NCBI RefSeq assembly: GCF_028622115.1
Contig: NZ_CP097263.1
Coordinates: 6,448,001-6,512,000 of the forward strand
DNA from: Kutzneria chonburiensis
GTDB lineage: Bacteria; Actinomycetota; Actinomycetes; Mycobacteriales; Pseudonocardiaceae
Length of the DNA: 64,000 nucleotides
Direction: 5' to 3'
Position 1 is the first letter of the stretch; every line of letters begins with the position of its first letter. Both the position numbers and the translations under genes were made by a program. Below are positions 54,696 through 63,253 of the stretch, in pieces. Below the pieces are notes generated by a model. It searched no databases. It saw nothing but the letters and a program-made list of their open reading frames with translations, and was not told where the DNA came from.

Positions 54696-55891
54696 CGCCG
54701 GCACTGTCCCGCCGCCGGATGCTGTCCGGACTGGGCGCGCTCGGTGTCGGCGGCCTTGTCGCCGCCGACACCACGCTGACGGCGGCCAACGCCGCCAGCA
54801 CCAGCCAGGTCGTGCCGTTCTGGGCCGACCACCAGGCCGGCATCACCACGCCGCAGCAGGATCGGCTCACGTTCGCGGCGTTCGACGTGATCACCAAGGA
54901 CCGCAACGAACTGGTCGGCCTGCTCAAGACGTGGACGGCCGCGGCGGACGCGATGACCAAGGGGCACCAGGTGCCCGGCGGCGCGTCCGACCTGCAGGCG
55001 CCGCCCTCCGACACCGGCGAGGCCGACGGGCTCACGCCCGGCAACCTGACCGTGACGATCGGCTTCGGGACGTCGCTGTTCGACGACCGGTTCGGGTTGG
55101 CGGCCAAGAAGCCGAAGGCGTTGACGCCGCTGCCCAAGCTCGCGCCGGAGAACCTGGATCCCGCCTACACCAACGGGGATCTGTGCATCCAGGCCTGCGC
55201 CGACGACCCGCAGGTGACCTTCCACGCGGTGCGCAACCTGGCCCGGCTCGGGGCGGGAATCGTTGTGCTGCGGTGGATGCAGCTCGGTTTCGGCCGCACG
55301 GCGTCGACCTCGAGCGCCCAGGCGACGCCGCGGAACCTGATGGGGTTCAAGGACGGCACCCGCAACCTGCGGGCCGAGCAGACCGACCTGATCGACCAGA
55401 ACGTGTGGGTGGGCGAGGAAACCGACCAGGCGTGGCTGCGCGGCGGCAGCTATCTGGTGGCGCGGCGGATCCGGATGTACATCGAGACCTGGGACCGCGA
55501 CTACCTGGCCGACCAGCAGAACGTGTTCGGGCGCTACAAGAACAGCGGCGCGCCGCTGGGCGGGTCGGACGAGTTCGACACGCCGAACCTGGGCAGCTCC
55601 GACATCCCCGACGACGCCCACATCCGGTTGGCCTCTCCCGAGCACAACGGCGGGATCCACCTGCTGCGCCGGGGCTACTCGTTCACCGACGGCACCGACT
55701 CCACCGGAAACCTGTTGGGGGGCTTGTTCTTCATCGCGTTCATGAAGGACCCCAAGCAGTTCGTGACGGTGCAGAAGGCGTTGGCCGCGGACGCGCTCAA
55801 CGAGTACATCCAGCACATCGGCAGCGGGCTGTTCGCCTGCCCGCCGGGTGTCGCGCCCGGGCAGTTCTGGGGACAGGGTCTGTTCACGTAG
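54692..55891 (+). CDS. efeB: EfeB, Tat-exported DyP-type heme peroxidase
   Basis: 399-residue deferrochelatase/peroxidase. A twin-arginine signal (SRRRMLSGLGALGVGGL) is followed by the DyP barrels: GFKDGT carries the catalytic Asp, AHIRLASP the proximal heme His, and LLRRGYSF the family block. It extracts iron from heme or oxidises Fe(II). ATG 54692 overlaps efeO by four bases. The 194 bases after it have no recognised feature apart from the next promoter. Confidence 0.92.
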   Translation: MTPALSRRRMLSGLGALGVGGLVAADTTLTAANAASTSQVVPFWADHQAGITTPQQDRLTFAAFDVITKDRNELVGLLKTWTAAADAMTKGHQVPGGASDLQAPPSDTGEADGLTPGNLTVTIGFGTSLFDDRFGLAAKKPKALTPLPKLAPENLDPAYTNGDLCIQACADDPQVTFHAVRNLARLGAGIVVLRWMQLGFGRTASTSSAQATPRNLMGFKDGTRNLRAEQTDLIDQNVWVGEETDQAWLRGGSYLVARRIRMYIETWDRDYLADQQNVFGRYKNSGAPLGGSDEFDTPNLGSSDIPDDAHIRLASPEHNGGIHLLRRGYSFTDGTDSTGNLLGGLFFIAFMKDPKQFVTVQKALAADALNEYIQHIGSGLFACPPGVAPGQFWGQGLFT

Positions 55892-56072
55892 CGTTCACGG
55901 GGCGGTCGGCGATGTTCTCCGTGACGAGAACGGTCACGGAGGCGGTGTGCCATGGCGGATTCGGGATGCGTCGCGGTGGCGTGCCGGTGTTGGGCCTGCG
56001 TGTTGCGCCGGCTGCGGCGCACCGGGCCGCGCCGACCGCCCAATGGGCCTGCGCGCCGGTAGGCCGGGGTTC

Positions 56073-56078
56073 TAGGCT
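56073..56078 (+). promoter_or_regulatory. -10 box TAGGCT for the DUF1707/LiaF-like gene
   Basis: TAGGCT ends seven bases before the GTG at 56086. Confidence 0.45.
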
Positions 56079-56085
56079 TTCCGTC

Positions 56086-56784
56086 GTGAGCGAGCAGCCT
56101 GACCCCATGTCCATGCGGGCCTCGGACGCCGACCGTGAGCGGGTCGCCCAGGTGCTGCACAAGGCGATGGCCGAGGGCCGGCTGACCGTGAGCGAGCTGG
56201 ACGAGCGGCTGGCCGGGCTCTATCAGGCGAAGACGTTCGGCGAGCTGGTGCCGTTCACGCAGGACCTGCCGGACGTCCCCACGCCGATGCCGATGCTGCC
56301 GGCGGTGGCCCCGGGCAATCAGGTGATGCCGCTGGCCGGCGGCGCCTCGACGGTCTCCGTGGCGATCATGAGCCAGACCACGCGCCGCGGCGACTGGGTG
56401 GTGCCGGTCCAGTACACCGCGACCGCGGTGATGGGCGAGGTCAAGCTGGACCTGCGCGAGGCCGACTTCGAGGCCGGCGAGTGCACCATCACGGCGACCG
56501 CGATCATGGGTGCGGTCAAGATCATCGTGCCGCCGGAGCTGACCGTGCGCATCGACGGCTTCGGCTTCATGGGCGAGTTCCAGCGCGGCGCCGAAGGCCC
56601 GGGCGCGCCGGGCTCGCCGGTGCTGCGCATCAACGGTCTGGCGCTGATGGGCGCGGTCGAGGTCCGCCGCAAGGCCCGCCGCCAACTCCCCGCTGACCCG
56701 GCGAATCACGGTTTCGACACAGCTGTACCTCGTTGGCGGGACACCACCAGGTTTCACCCGCCTGGCTCGCCGACGTGGCTCTAA
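56086..56784 (+). CDS. DUF1707 and LiaF-like C-terminal domain protein
   Basis: 232 residues. The DUF1707 domain (RASDADRERVAQVLHKAMAE, GRLTVSELDERLAGLYQAKT) is followed by a beta-helical domain like the C-terminus of LiaF/YvqF (TATAVMGEVKLDLREADF, ITATAIMGAVKIIVPPEL, INGLALMGAVEVRRK). No membrane helix is obvious. LiaF proteins sense cell-envelope stress in Firmicutes; the role here is unknown. Confidence 0.78.
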   Translation: MSEQPDPMSMRASDADRERVAQVLHKAMAEGRLTVSELDERLAGLYQAKTFGELVPFTQDLPDVPTPMPMLPAVAPGNQVMPLAGGASTVSVAIMSQTTRRGDWVVPVQYTATAVMGEVKLDLREADFEAGECTITATAIMGAVKIIVPPELTVRIDGFGFMGEFQRGAEGPGAPGSPVLRINGLALMGAVEVRRKARRQLPADPANHGFDTAVPRWRDTTRFHPPGSPTWL

Positions 56785-56820
56785 CCTGTGGCGAACACTG
56801 GGTCAACTCCAGGAGTCGTC

Positions 56821-57096
56821 ATGGTGAACGTGGTGGCTTTGACGCTGGACGACGGCGACAACGTGCTGGTCGAGGTGGACGGGGCGCTCGGCCGCTCCGG
56901 AAACCTCGTCACCGAGGCCGGCGGGGCGCTGCGCGAGGCGGTGGAGAAGGTCCGGCCGACACTGCAGGCGGCATTGGCCAACCTGCGCAACAGCGCCGAG
57001 CCACCCAGTGACGTGACCATCCAGTTCGGATTCACGGTCTCCGGCGGCACGGCCTCGGAGGCCCGCTGCACCATAACGGCCAACTGGCTCACGTGA
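56821..57096 (+). CDS. Trypco1 (CU044_2847-family) protein
   Basis: 91-residue protein of the trypsin-co-occurring domain 1 family. VALTLDDGDNVLVEVDG, ALREAVEKVRPTLQAALANL and VTIQFGFTVSGGTASEARCT match. This domain is often fused to or beside trypsin-like proteases in predicted conflict systems; no protease is adjacent here. ATG 56821 with AGGAG upstream; a shorter spacing from the preceding stop (36 bases) suggests cotranscription. Confidence 0.75.
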   Translation: MVNVVALTLDDGDNVLVEVDGALGRSGNLVTEAGGALREAVEKVRPTLQAALANLRNSAEPPSDVTIQFGFTVSGGTASEARCTITANWLT

Positions 57097-57103
57097 GCCA
57101 GTT

Positions 57104-57131
57104 CCTGTGCCGCGCGTTCGCGCGGCACAGG
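57104..57131. terminator. Two-way terminator hairpin
   Basis: Perfect 11-bp stem (CCTGTGCCGCG with its complement) and 6-base loop between the convergent Trypco1 and DivIVA-repeat genes. Confidence 0.65.
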
Positions 57132-57150
57132 GTCGCGTACGGTTCGCCGG

Positions 57151-57873
57151 TCAGACGGCCGACCGGTAGGTGGCGGCTTCGAGCTGGGCCTCGATGAGAT
57201 CCAGGAAGGCGTCGACCTCGTCCTGGTCGTAGCCCTCGCCCTCGATCAGGGCCTCGCCGAAGTGCACCTCGCGGACCTGGGCCGCGGTCAGCCGGCCGCG
57301 GCCGCGCAGCGTCGCCTCCACCCGGTCCAGGAAGTGGTCGACCTCGTCCTCGTTGTAGCCGCGGGTGCCCTTCTCGGCGGTGTGGAAGCCGACGGCCACG
57401 ACGTCGTCGGCGGTCAGCGCGCGCGGCCGGCCGCCCAGCCGCTCCAGCACCTTGGCGATGATGAGCAGGAAGGCGTCGACGCCGTCCTCGTTGTAGCCGT
57501 CGGCATCGGCGCCGGCTCGTCTGAACCGCACCGCGCGCACCTCGTCGACGGTGAGCCGGTCGGTGCCGTGCAGCGCGTTGACCACGCGGTCCAGGAAGGC
57601 GTCCACGTCGACCATGTCGTAGCCGGAGCCCAGCGACTCGGCGGCCAGCGCCAGGAACTGGTCGACCTCGTAGTCGAAGTAGCCCTCCTCCCCGGCCGGC
57701 GGCTTGTGGAACTTGACCCGGTTCACGTCCTGGCCGGTCAGGTTGTCCTCGCCACGCAGCGTCGCCTCGATGCGGTCGACGAAGTCGTCCACCTCGCCGG
57801 GGTGATAGGCCCTGCGCCCCGGCGGGGGCGGGTTGAAAACGACTGCGTGCACCTCATCCGGGGTCAACGTCAC
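57151..57873 (-). CDS. Tandem DivIVA-motif protein
   Basis: 240 residues built from repeats of the DivIVA/Wag31 N-terminal membrane-binding domain: LTxxxVxxVxF followed by GYxxxxVDxFL. Five full units and six GY/VD-FL blocks are visible (AYHPGEVDDFV, GYFDYEVDQFL, GYDMVDVDAFL, GYNEDGVDAFL, GYNEDEVDHFL, GYDQDEVDAFL). It lacks the long coiled coil of Wag31. Similar tandem proteins may crosslink polar or membrane sites. GTG 57873 with GAGGAGGG five bases upstream. Divergent from deoC. Confidence 0.8.
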   Translation of the reverse strand: MTLTPDEVHAVVFNPPPPGRRAYHPGEVDDFVDRIEATLRGEDNLTGQDVNRVKFHKPPAGEEGYFDYEVDQFLALAAESLGSGYDMVDVDAFLDRVVNALHGTDRLTVDEVRAVRFRRAGADADGYNEDGVDAFLLIIAKVLERLGGRPRALTADDVVAVGFHTAEKGTRGYNEDEVDHFLDRVEATLRGRGRLTAAQVREVHFGEALIEGEGYDQDEVDAFLDLIEAQLEAATYRSAV

Positions 57874-57919
57874 GGCGCCCTCCTCAGCTCTAGAGGGACA
57901 TACGCACGCAAGTGCCACT

Positions 57920-57925
57920 TAGACT
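57920..57925 (+). promoter_or_regulatory. -10 box TAGACT for deoC, leaderless
   Basis: TAGACT ends seven bases before the ATG at 57933. Confidence 0.45.
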
Positions 57926-57932
57926 CGATCCC

Positions 57933-58883
57933 ATGTCAGCCCCTTCTACGACAGAGTTGTCGGAGGTCACGCGCGATGACGCGTCCTTGCGACGCTTCCT
58001 GCACGGACTGCCCGGGGTCGACCAGGTCGGCGTCGAACAGCGCGCGGCCGGTCTCGGCACGCGGAGCATCAAGAAGGCCTCGAAACTGTGGGCCATCGAC
58101 ACCGCGATCTCCATGGTCGACCTGACCACGCTGGAGGGCGCCGACACGCCCGGCAAGGTCCGCACCCTGGCCGCCAAGGCCCGCAGGCCCGACCCCGAGT
58201 ACGCCGAGGTGCCGCACGTCGGCGCGGTCTGCGTCTACCCGGACATGGTGGCCACCGCGGTGGCCGGCGTCGGCGACAGCGGGGTCGGCGTGGCCAGCGT
58301 GGCCACGGCCTTCCCGTCCGGGCGGTCCAACCGCGCGGTCAAGCTGGCCGACACGCAGCTGGCCGTCGACGCCGGCGCCGCCGAGATCGACATGGTGATC
58401 GACCGGGGCGCCTTCCTGTCCGGCCGGTACGGCCAGGTGTACGACGAGATCGTGGCGATCAAGGCCGCCTGCGGCAGCGCCCACCTCAAGGTGATCCTGG
58501 AGACCGGCGAGCTCGCCACGTACGACAACGTGCGGCGGGCGTCCTGGCTGGCCCTGCTGGCCGGCGGCGACTTCATCAAGACCTCCACCGGCAAGGTCTC
58601 CCCCGCGGCCACGCTGCCCGTGACCCACGTGATGCTCCAGGCGGTGCGCGACTGGCGGGACCGCACCGGCCAGCTGCGTGGCGTGAAGCCGGCCGGCGGC
58701 ATCCGCAACACCAAGGACGCGATCCGCTACCTGGTCGCGGTGCACGAGGTGGCGGGCGAGGAGTGGCTGACGCCGACGCTGTTCCGTTTCGGCGCGTCCA
58801 GCCTGCTCAACGACCTGTTGATGCAGCGGCGCACCCAGCTGGAGGGCCACTACAGCGGCCCCGACTACGTGACGGTGGACTGA
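57933..58883 (+). CDS. deoC: Deoxyribose-phosphate aldolase
   Basis: 316-residue class I aldolase splitting 2-deoxyribose 5-phosphate into acetaldehyde and glyceraldehyde 3-phosphate. VGAVCVYPDMV, the Schiff-base Lys in FIKTSTGK and GVKPAGGIRNTKDAIRYL are diagnostic. It is longer than E. coli DeoC, with an N-terminal extension of about 60 residues seen in actinobacteria. Aldehyde dehydrogenase follows one base after the stop. Confidence 0.93.
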   Translation: MSAPSTTELSEVTRDDASLRRFLHGLPGVDQVGVEQRAAGLGTRSIKKASKLWAIDTAISMVDLTTLEGADTPGKVRTLAAKARRPDPEYAEVPHVGAVCVYPDMVATAVAGVGDSGVGVASVATAFPSGRSNRAVKLADTQLAVDAGAAEIDMVIDRGAFLSGRYGQVYDEIVAIKAACGSAHLKVILETGELATYDNVRRASWLALLAGGDFIKTSTGKVSPAATLPVTHVMLQAVRDWRDRTGQLRGVKPAGGIRNTKDAIRYLVAVHEVAGEEWLTPTLFRFGASSLLNDLLMQRRTQLEGHYSGPDYVTVD

Positions 58884-58884
58884 G

Positions 58885-60318
58885 ATGAGCAACTGGGAGT
58901 ACGCGCCCGCGCCCGAGTCGCGGGACATCGCGAATCTGAAGCCGGCCTACCGCATGTTCGTCGACGGCAAGTTCGTCGAGGGCTCGGGCGAGCCGCTCAA
59001 GACCGTCAACCCGGCGACCGAGGAGGTGCTGGCCGAGGTCAGCACCGCGTCCAAGGCCGACGTGGACACCGCGGTCAAGGCCGCGCGCCGGGCCTACGAC
59101 CGGGTCTGGGGCCGGATGCCCGGGGCCGAGCGGGCCAAGTACATCTTCCGCATCGCCCGGCTGGTCCAGGAGCGATCGCGCGAGCTGGCCGTGCTGGAGA
59201 GCCTGGACAACGGCAAGCCGATCAAGGAGTCGCGCGACGTCGACGTGCCGACGGCCGCGGCGCACTTCTTCTACCACGCGGGCTGGGCCGACAAGCTCGG
59301 CTACGCCGGCTTCGGGCCCGACCCGCGGCCGCTCGGCGTTGCCGGCCAGGTCATCCCGTGGAACTTCCCGCTGCTGATGGCGTCGTGGAAGATCGCGCCC
59401 GCGCTGGCCTGCGGCAACACCGTCGTGCTCAAGCCGGCCGAGACCACGCCGCTGACCGCGCTGGTGCTGGCCGAGATCTGCCAGCAGGCCGAGCTGCCGC
59501 CGGGTGTGGTCAACATCCTGCCCGGGGCCGGCGACGTCGGCTCGGAGCTGGTCAACCACGCCGGCGTGGACAAGGTCGCGTTCACCGGCTCGACCGAGGT
59601 CGGCAAGCTGATCCAGCGTTCGCTGGCCGGCTCCGGCAAGAAGATGACCATGGAGCTTGGCGGCAAGGCGGCCAACATCGTCTTCGACGACGCGCCGCTG
59701 GACCAGGCGGTCGAGGGCATCGTCAACGGCATCTTCTTCAACCAGGGGCACGTCTGCTGCGCCGGCTCCCGGCTGCTCGTGCAGGAGTCGATCGCCGACG
59801 AGCTGCTGGAGAAGCTGCGCACCCGGGTCGCGACGCTGCGCGTCGGCGACTCGCTGGACAAGAACACCGACGTCGGCGCGATCAACTCGCGGGCCCAGCT
59901 GGAGAAGATCCAGGAGCTGGCCGCGGCCGGCGAAGCCGAGGGCGCGCAGCGCTGGACCAGCCCCGTTCCGGTGCCCGACAAGGGCTTCTTCTTCGCCCCG
60001 ACGGTGTTCTCCGACGTGCAGCAGTCCATGCGGATCGCCCGTGAGGAGATCTTCGGGCCGGTGCTGTCGGTGCTCACCTTCCGCACTCCCGACGAGGCCG
60101 TGGCCAAGGCCAACAACACCCCGTACGGGCTGTCCGCCGGCATCTGGACCGAGAAGGGTTCCCGGATCCTGTGGGCCGCGCAGCGGATGCGGGCCGGCGT
60201 GGTGTGGGCCAACACGTTCAACCGTTTCGACCCGACCGCGCCGTTCGGCGGCTACCAGGAGTCGGGTTTCGGCCGCGAGGGCGGCCGCGCCGGGCTGGAG
60301 GCGTACCTCGATGTCTGA
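58885..60318 (+). CDS. NAD(P)-dependent aldehyde dehydrogenase
   Basis: 477-residue ALDH. NAD-binding motif GQVIPWNFPLLMASWK, GSTEVGKLI, catalytic Glu in TMELGGKAANIVF, nucleophile in NQGHVCCAGSR and C-terminal PFGGYQESGFGREGG are intact. It probably oxidises the acetaldehyde made by DeoC. The next gene starts inside its end (8-base overlap). Confidence 0.9.
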   Translation: MSNWEYAPAPESRDIANLKPAYRMFVDGKFVEGSGEPLKTVNPATEEVLAEVSTASKADVDTAVKAARRAYDRVWGRMPGAERAKYIFRIARLVQERSRELAVLESLDNGKPIKESRDVDVPTAAAHFFYHAGWADKLGYAGFGPDPRPLGVAGQVIPWNFPLLMASWKIAPALACGNTVVLKPAETTPLTALVLAEICQQAELPPGVVNILPGAGDVGSELVNHAGVDKVAFTGSTEVGKLIQRSLAGSGKKMTMELGGKAANIVFDDAPLDQAVEGIVNGIFFNQGHVCCAGSRLLVQESIADELLEKLRTRVATLRVGDSLDKNTDVGAINSRAQLEKIQELAAAGEAEGAQRWTSPVPVPDKGFFFAPTVFSDVQQSMRIAREEIFGPVLSVLTFRTPDEAVAKANNTPYGLSAGIWTEKGSRILWAAQRMRAGVVWANTFNRFDPTAPFGGYQESGFGREGGRAGLEAYLDV

Positions 60319-61171
60319 CCGAATTTCCGTCGCCAAGACGTACAAGCTGTACATCGGCGGCGCCTTCCCCCGCTCCGAGTCCGGCCGGTCGTATCCGGTG
60401 ACCGACTCACGCGGTGGCTTCCTGGCCAACGCCGCCCAGGGTTCCCGCAAGGACGCCCGGGACGCCGTCGGCGCTGCACGCAAGGCGTTCCCCGGCTGGT
60501 CCGGCGCCACTGCCTACAACCGGGGCCAGGTGTTGTACCGGGTCGCCGAGCTGCTGGAGGGGCGGCGCGAGCAGTTCGTCGCCGAGGTCGCGGCCAGCGA
60601 GGGCACCAAGCGGGGCGAGGCCCTCGTCGACGCCGCCATCGACCGCTGGGTCTGGTACGCCGGCTGGACCGACAAGATCGCCAGCGTGTTCGGCGCGTCC
60701 AACCCAGTAGCCGGGCCGTACTTCTCGTTCAGCGTGCCCGAGCCCACCGGCGTCGTCGCCGTGCTCGCGCCGCAGACGTCGTCGCTGCTCGGGTTGGTCA
60801 GCGTGGTCGCCCCGGTGATCGCCGCCGGCAACACCTGCGTCGTGGTCGCGAGCCAGGACCGGCCGCTGCCCGCCATCACCCTGTCCGAGGTGCTGGCCAC
60901 CTCCGACGTTCCCGGTGGTGTCGTCAACGTGCTCACCGGCCGTACCGCCGAGATCGCCCCGTGGCTGGCCGCGCACGCCGACGTCAACGCCCTCGACCTG
61001 ACCGGCGCGCCCGACGCCATCAAGGCCGACCTCGAACGCGCCGCCGCCGGCACCGTCAAGCGGCTCGTTCGTGGCGGCCGCGGCGAGCCCGACTGGTCAC
61101 GCGAGCCCGACGTCAGCCGCATGCGCGCGGTGCTGGAAACGAAGACCGTCTGGCACCCGATGGGCGTCTGA
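60311..61171 (+). CDS. Partial-length aldehyde dehydrogenase-like protein
   Basis: 286-residue protein matching only the NAD-binding half of ALDH: YKLYIGGAFPRSESGRSYPV, then PEPTGVVAVLAPQTSSLLGLV and PGGVVNVLTGRTAEIAPWL. The catalytic Cys domain is absent. Similar pairs of a full and a half ALDH follow deoC in other actinobacteria as I recall, so it is probably not a degraded gene. It may form a mixed oligomer or bind nucleotide. Confidence 0.8.
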   Translation: MSDRISVAKTYKLYIGGAFPRSESGRSYPVTDSRGGFLANAAQGSRKDARDAVGAARKAFPGWSGATAYNRGQVLYRVAELLEGRREQFVAEVAASEGTKRGEALVDAAIDRWVWYAGWTDKIASVFGASNPVAGPYFSFSVPEPTGVVAVLAPQTSSLLGLVSVVAPVIAAGNTCVVVASQDRPLPAITLSEVLATSDVPGGVVNVLTGRTAEIAPWLAAHADVNALDLTGAPDAIKADLERAAAGTVKRLVRGGRGEPDWSREPDVSRMRAVLETKTVWHPMGV

Positions 61172-61175
61172 ATGA

Positions 61176-61211
61176 TCGGCTGTGCGAGTCCCATCCCCCT
61201 CGCACAGCCGA
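61176..61211 (+). terminator. Terminator after the deoC-ALDH operon
   Basis: Perfect 13-bp stem (TCGGCTGTGCGAG at 61176 with its complement ending at 61211) and a 10-base loop, four bases after the stop. Confidence 0.7.
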
Positions 61212-61221
61212 TACTGCCCTT

Positions 61222-61815
61222 GTGACGGTCGAACTCCAGTGGCCATACGTGCCGCCAGATGGCTGGACAGCCGCTGATCTTGATCAGCTCAACCTGGACG
61301 GCCCGTACGGCGAGCTCGATGCGCTCAAGCACATCGAGCTGGTCGACGGAGAACTCATCGTCAAGAGCCCCCAGACCGAGTTCCATCGGCGAGTGATCCT
61401 GCGTCTGGGGCTGGAGCTGGAACGCCAGATTCCCGATGAGTTCGCCGCGACCACGGAGATGGACATCGTCCTCGGGGAGCGGCAGCGCCCATGCCCGGAC
61501 GTCTCGGTGGTGACTGCGATCGCCGCGAGCGACCTCGACCGCACCTACTACGCCCCCGAGGACGTGCTGTTGGTCGTCGAGGTGGTCTCCAAGTCCTCGG
61601 AGATCCGGGACCGGGAGACCAAGCCTCGGCGATACGCGGAGGCCGGGCTTCGCCACTTCTGGCGCGTCGAGAACGACGGTGGCCGGCCGGTCGTCTACGT
61701 CTACGAGCTCGACCCCGCCACTCGCAGCTACTCGTTGACCGGGATCTTCCACGATCGCCTGAAGACGACGGTGCCGTTCCCGATCGACATCTCGCTGACC
61801 GACCTGTCTCGTTGA
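61222..61815 (+). CDS. Uma2-family (DUF820) PD-(D/E)XK nuclease-fold protein
   Basis: 197-residue Uma2 protein. LKHIELVDGELIVKSPQTEFHRR at the N-terminus and the nuclease core CPDVSVVTAI ... LLVVEVVSKSSEIRD, with Asp and Glu-x-x-Lys-like residues, followed by KPRRYAEAGLRHFWRVE. Uma2 proteins are abundant in actinobacteria and cyanobacteria; their function is unknown, perhaps DNA cleavage in mobile or defence settings. GTG 61222 lies six bases after GATACT, a probable -10. Confidence 0.83.
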   Translation: MTVELQWPYVPPDGWTAADLDQLNLDGPYGELDALKHIELVDGELIVKSPQTEFHRRVILRLGLELERQIPDEFAATTEMDIVLGERQRPCPDVSVVTAIAASDLDRTYYAPEDVLLVVEVVSKSSEIRDRETKPRRYAEAGLRHFWRVENDGGRPVVYVYELDPATRSYSLTGIFHDRLKTTVPFPIDISLTDLSR

Positions 61816-61816
61816 C

Positions 61817-62995
61817 TCAGAGCCGTTCGATGACCGTCGCGTTGGCCAGGCCGCCAGCCTCGCACATGGTCTGCAAGCCGTAGCGGCCGCCGGTCTGCTC
61901 CAGGACGCCGAGCAGTGTCGTCATCAGGCGGGCGCCGCTGGCGCCGAGCGGGTGGCCGATCGCGGTGGCGCCGCCGTTGACGTTGACCCGGGTCAGGTCG
62001 GCGCCGGTCTCCGCCTGCCAGGCCAGCACGACGCTGGCGAACGCCTCGTTGACCTCGAACGCATCGATGTCGGCCAGTGAGAGGCCCGCGCGGTCGAGAA
62101 CCTTGCGGGTCGCCGGGATGATGCCGGTGAGCATGTACAGCGGGTCGTCGCCGACGACGGCAAACGAGTGTAGTCGGGCGCGCGGCCGCAGGCCCAGTTT
62201 GGCGGCGGTGTCGCTGCTCGTGATCAGGACGGCGGCCGAGCCGTCGTTGATCGGGCTGGAGTTGCCGGCGGTGACCCGCCAGTCCAGGTCGGGGAAGCGC
62301 TGTTGCCAGAAGTCCGACTTGAACGCGGGCTTCAACCCGGCGAGCACCTCCGGGGTGGTGTTCGGACGGATGGTCTCGTCACCGGTCACCTCGACCGCAT
62401 CCAGCTTGAGCGGCGACACCTCGGCGGCGAATCGGCCGTCGGACCATGCGCTGGCCGCCCGCCGGTGGCTCTCGGCGGCGAACGCGTCCAGCTGCTCGCG
62501 TGACAGATTCCAGCGCTGGGCGATGAGCTCCGCACTGATGCCCTGCGGCACGAGGCCCTCCGGATAGCGGCCGGCGACACCCGGGCCGAGGAAGTCCTTG
62601 CCCGCCGCCTGGCTGCCGATCGGGATCCGGCTCATCGACTCGATGCCCGAGGCGATCACCACGTCGTACGCGCCGGCGATCACCCCTTGGGCCGCGAAAT
62701 GGATGGCCTGTTGGCTGCTGCCGCACTGCCGGTCCACGGTCACCGCCGGCACCGACTCCGGCAGCCCCGCCGCCAGCGCCGCCCAGCGTGCCGTGTTGCC
62801 GCTCTGCTCCCCGATCTGCCCCACCGCGCCACTGATCACGTCGTCCACCAGCGCCGGGTCGATCCCCGTCCGCTCGATCAGCGACCGAATCGCGTGCGCG
62901 TGCAGGTCCACCGGATGCACCCCCGACAGCGCCCCACCCGGCTTGCCCTTGCCGATCGGTGTCCGTACCGCGTCGACGATGACAGCGTCCCTCAT
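61817..62995 (-). CDS. Acetyl-CoA acetyltransferase (thiolase)
   Basis: 392-residue thiolase. VIVDAVRTPIGKGKPGGALSG, nucleophilic Cys in VDRQCGSSQQAIHFAAQG, His in NVNGGATAIGHPLGASGARL and second Cys in QTMCEAGGLANATVIE are intact. It cleaves 3-ketoacyl-CoA or condenses acetyl-CoA. Its stop is one base from the Uma2 stop. The 258 bases upstream hold two hairpins but no gene. Confidence 0.9.
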   Translation of the reverse strand: MRDAVIVDAVRTPIGKGKPGGALSGVHPVDLHAHAIRSLIERTGIDPALVDDVISGAVGQIGEQSGNTARWAALAAGLPESVPAVTVDRQCGSSQQAIHFAAQGVIAGAYDVVIASGIESMSRIPIGSQAAGKDFLGPGVAGRYPEGLVPQGISAELIAQRWNLSREQLDAFAAESHRRAASAWSDGRFAAEVSPLKLDAVEVTGDETIRPNTTPEVLAGLKPAFKSDFWQQRFPDLDWRVTAGNSSPINDGSAAVLITSSDTAAKLGLRPRARLHSFAVVGDDPLYMLTGIIPATRKVLDRAGLSLADIDAFEVNEAFASVVLAWQAETGADLTRVNVNGGATAIGHPLGASGARLMTTLLGVLEQTGGRYGLQTMCEAGGLANATVIERL

Positions 62996-63130
62996 GACTC
63001 CTCCTCAGCAACGACACTCACCTGCTGAGTTGGATTTTACGACTCACGAACGATGCAGAAGGGCACCGAGGTGAGCGGTGTCACCCCACTCCCCCGTCTA
63101 CCCCGAACACCCCCCACCGCGCCACTTTTT

Positions 63131-63185
63131 CGCCACATGCGCTTCCCATGTGGCGCCAGATGCCACATGGGAAGCGCATGTGGCG
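63131..63185. repeat. CACATGCG-family palindrome, copy C
   Basis: Perfect 24-bp inverted repeat (63131-63154 and 63162-63185) with a 7-base loop. Each arm also starts and ends with GCCACATG/CATGTGGC, so it can fold in more than one way. Its CACATGCGCTTCCCATG arm is shared with copy B at 22293. Confidence 0.75.
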
Positions 63186-63209
63186 ATCAGGCCAGGTTCA
63201 GGATGCGCA

Positions 63210-63240
63210 ACGGCCGCCCCGGGAATCCCGGGGCGGCCGT
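63210..63240 (-). terminator. Terminator of the coiled-coil protein gene
   Basis: Perfect 14-bp stem (ACGGCCGCCCCGGG with its complement) and a 3-base loop, 13 bases after the stop of the minus-strand gene. Confidence 0.75.
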
Positions 63241-63253
63241 CAGGAATGCTGGG

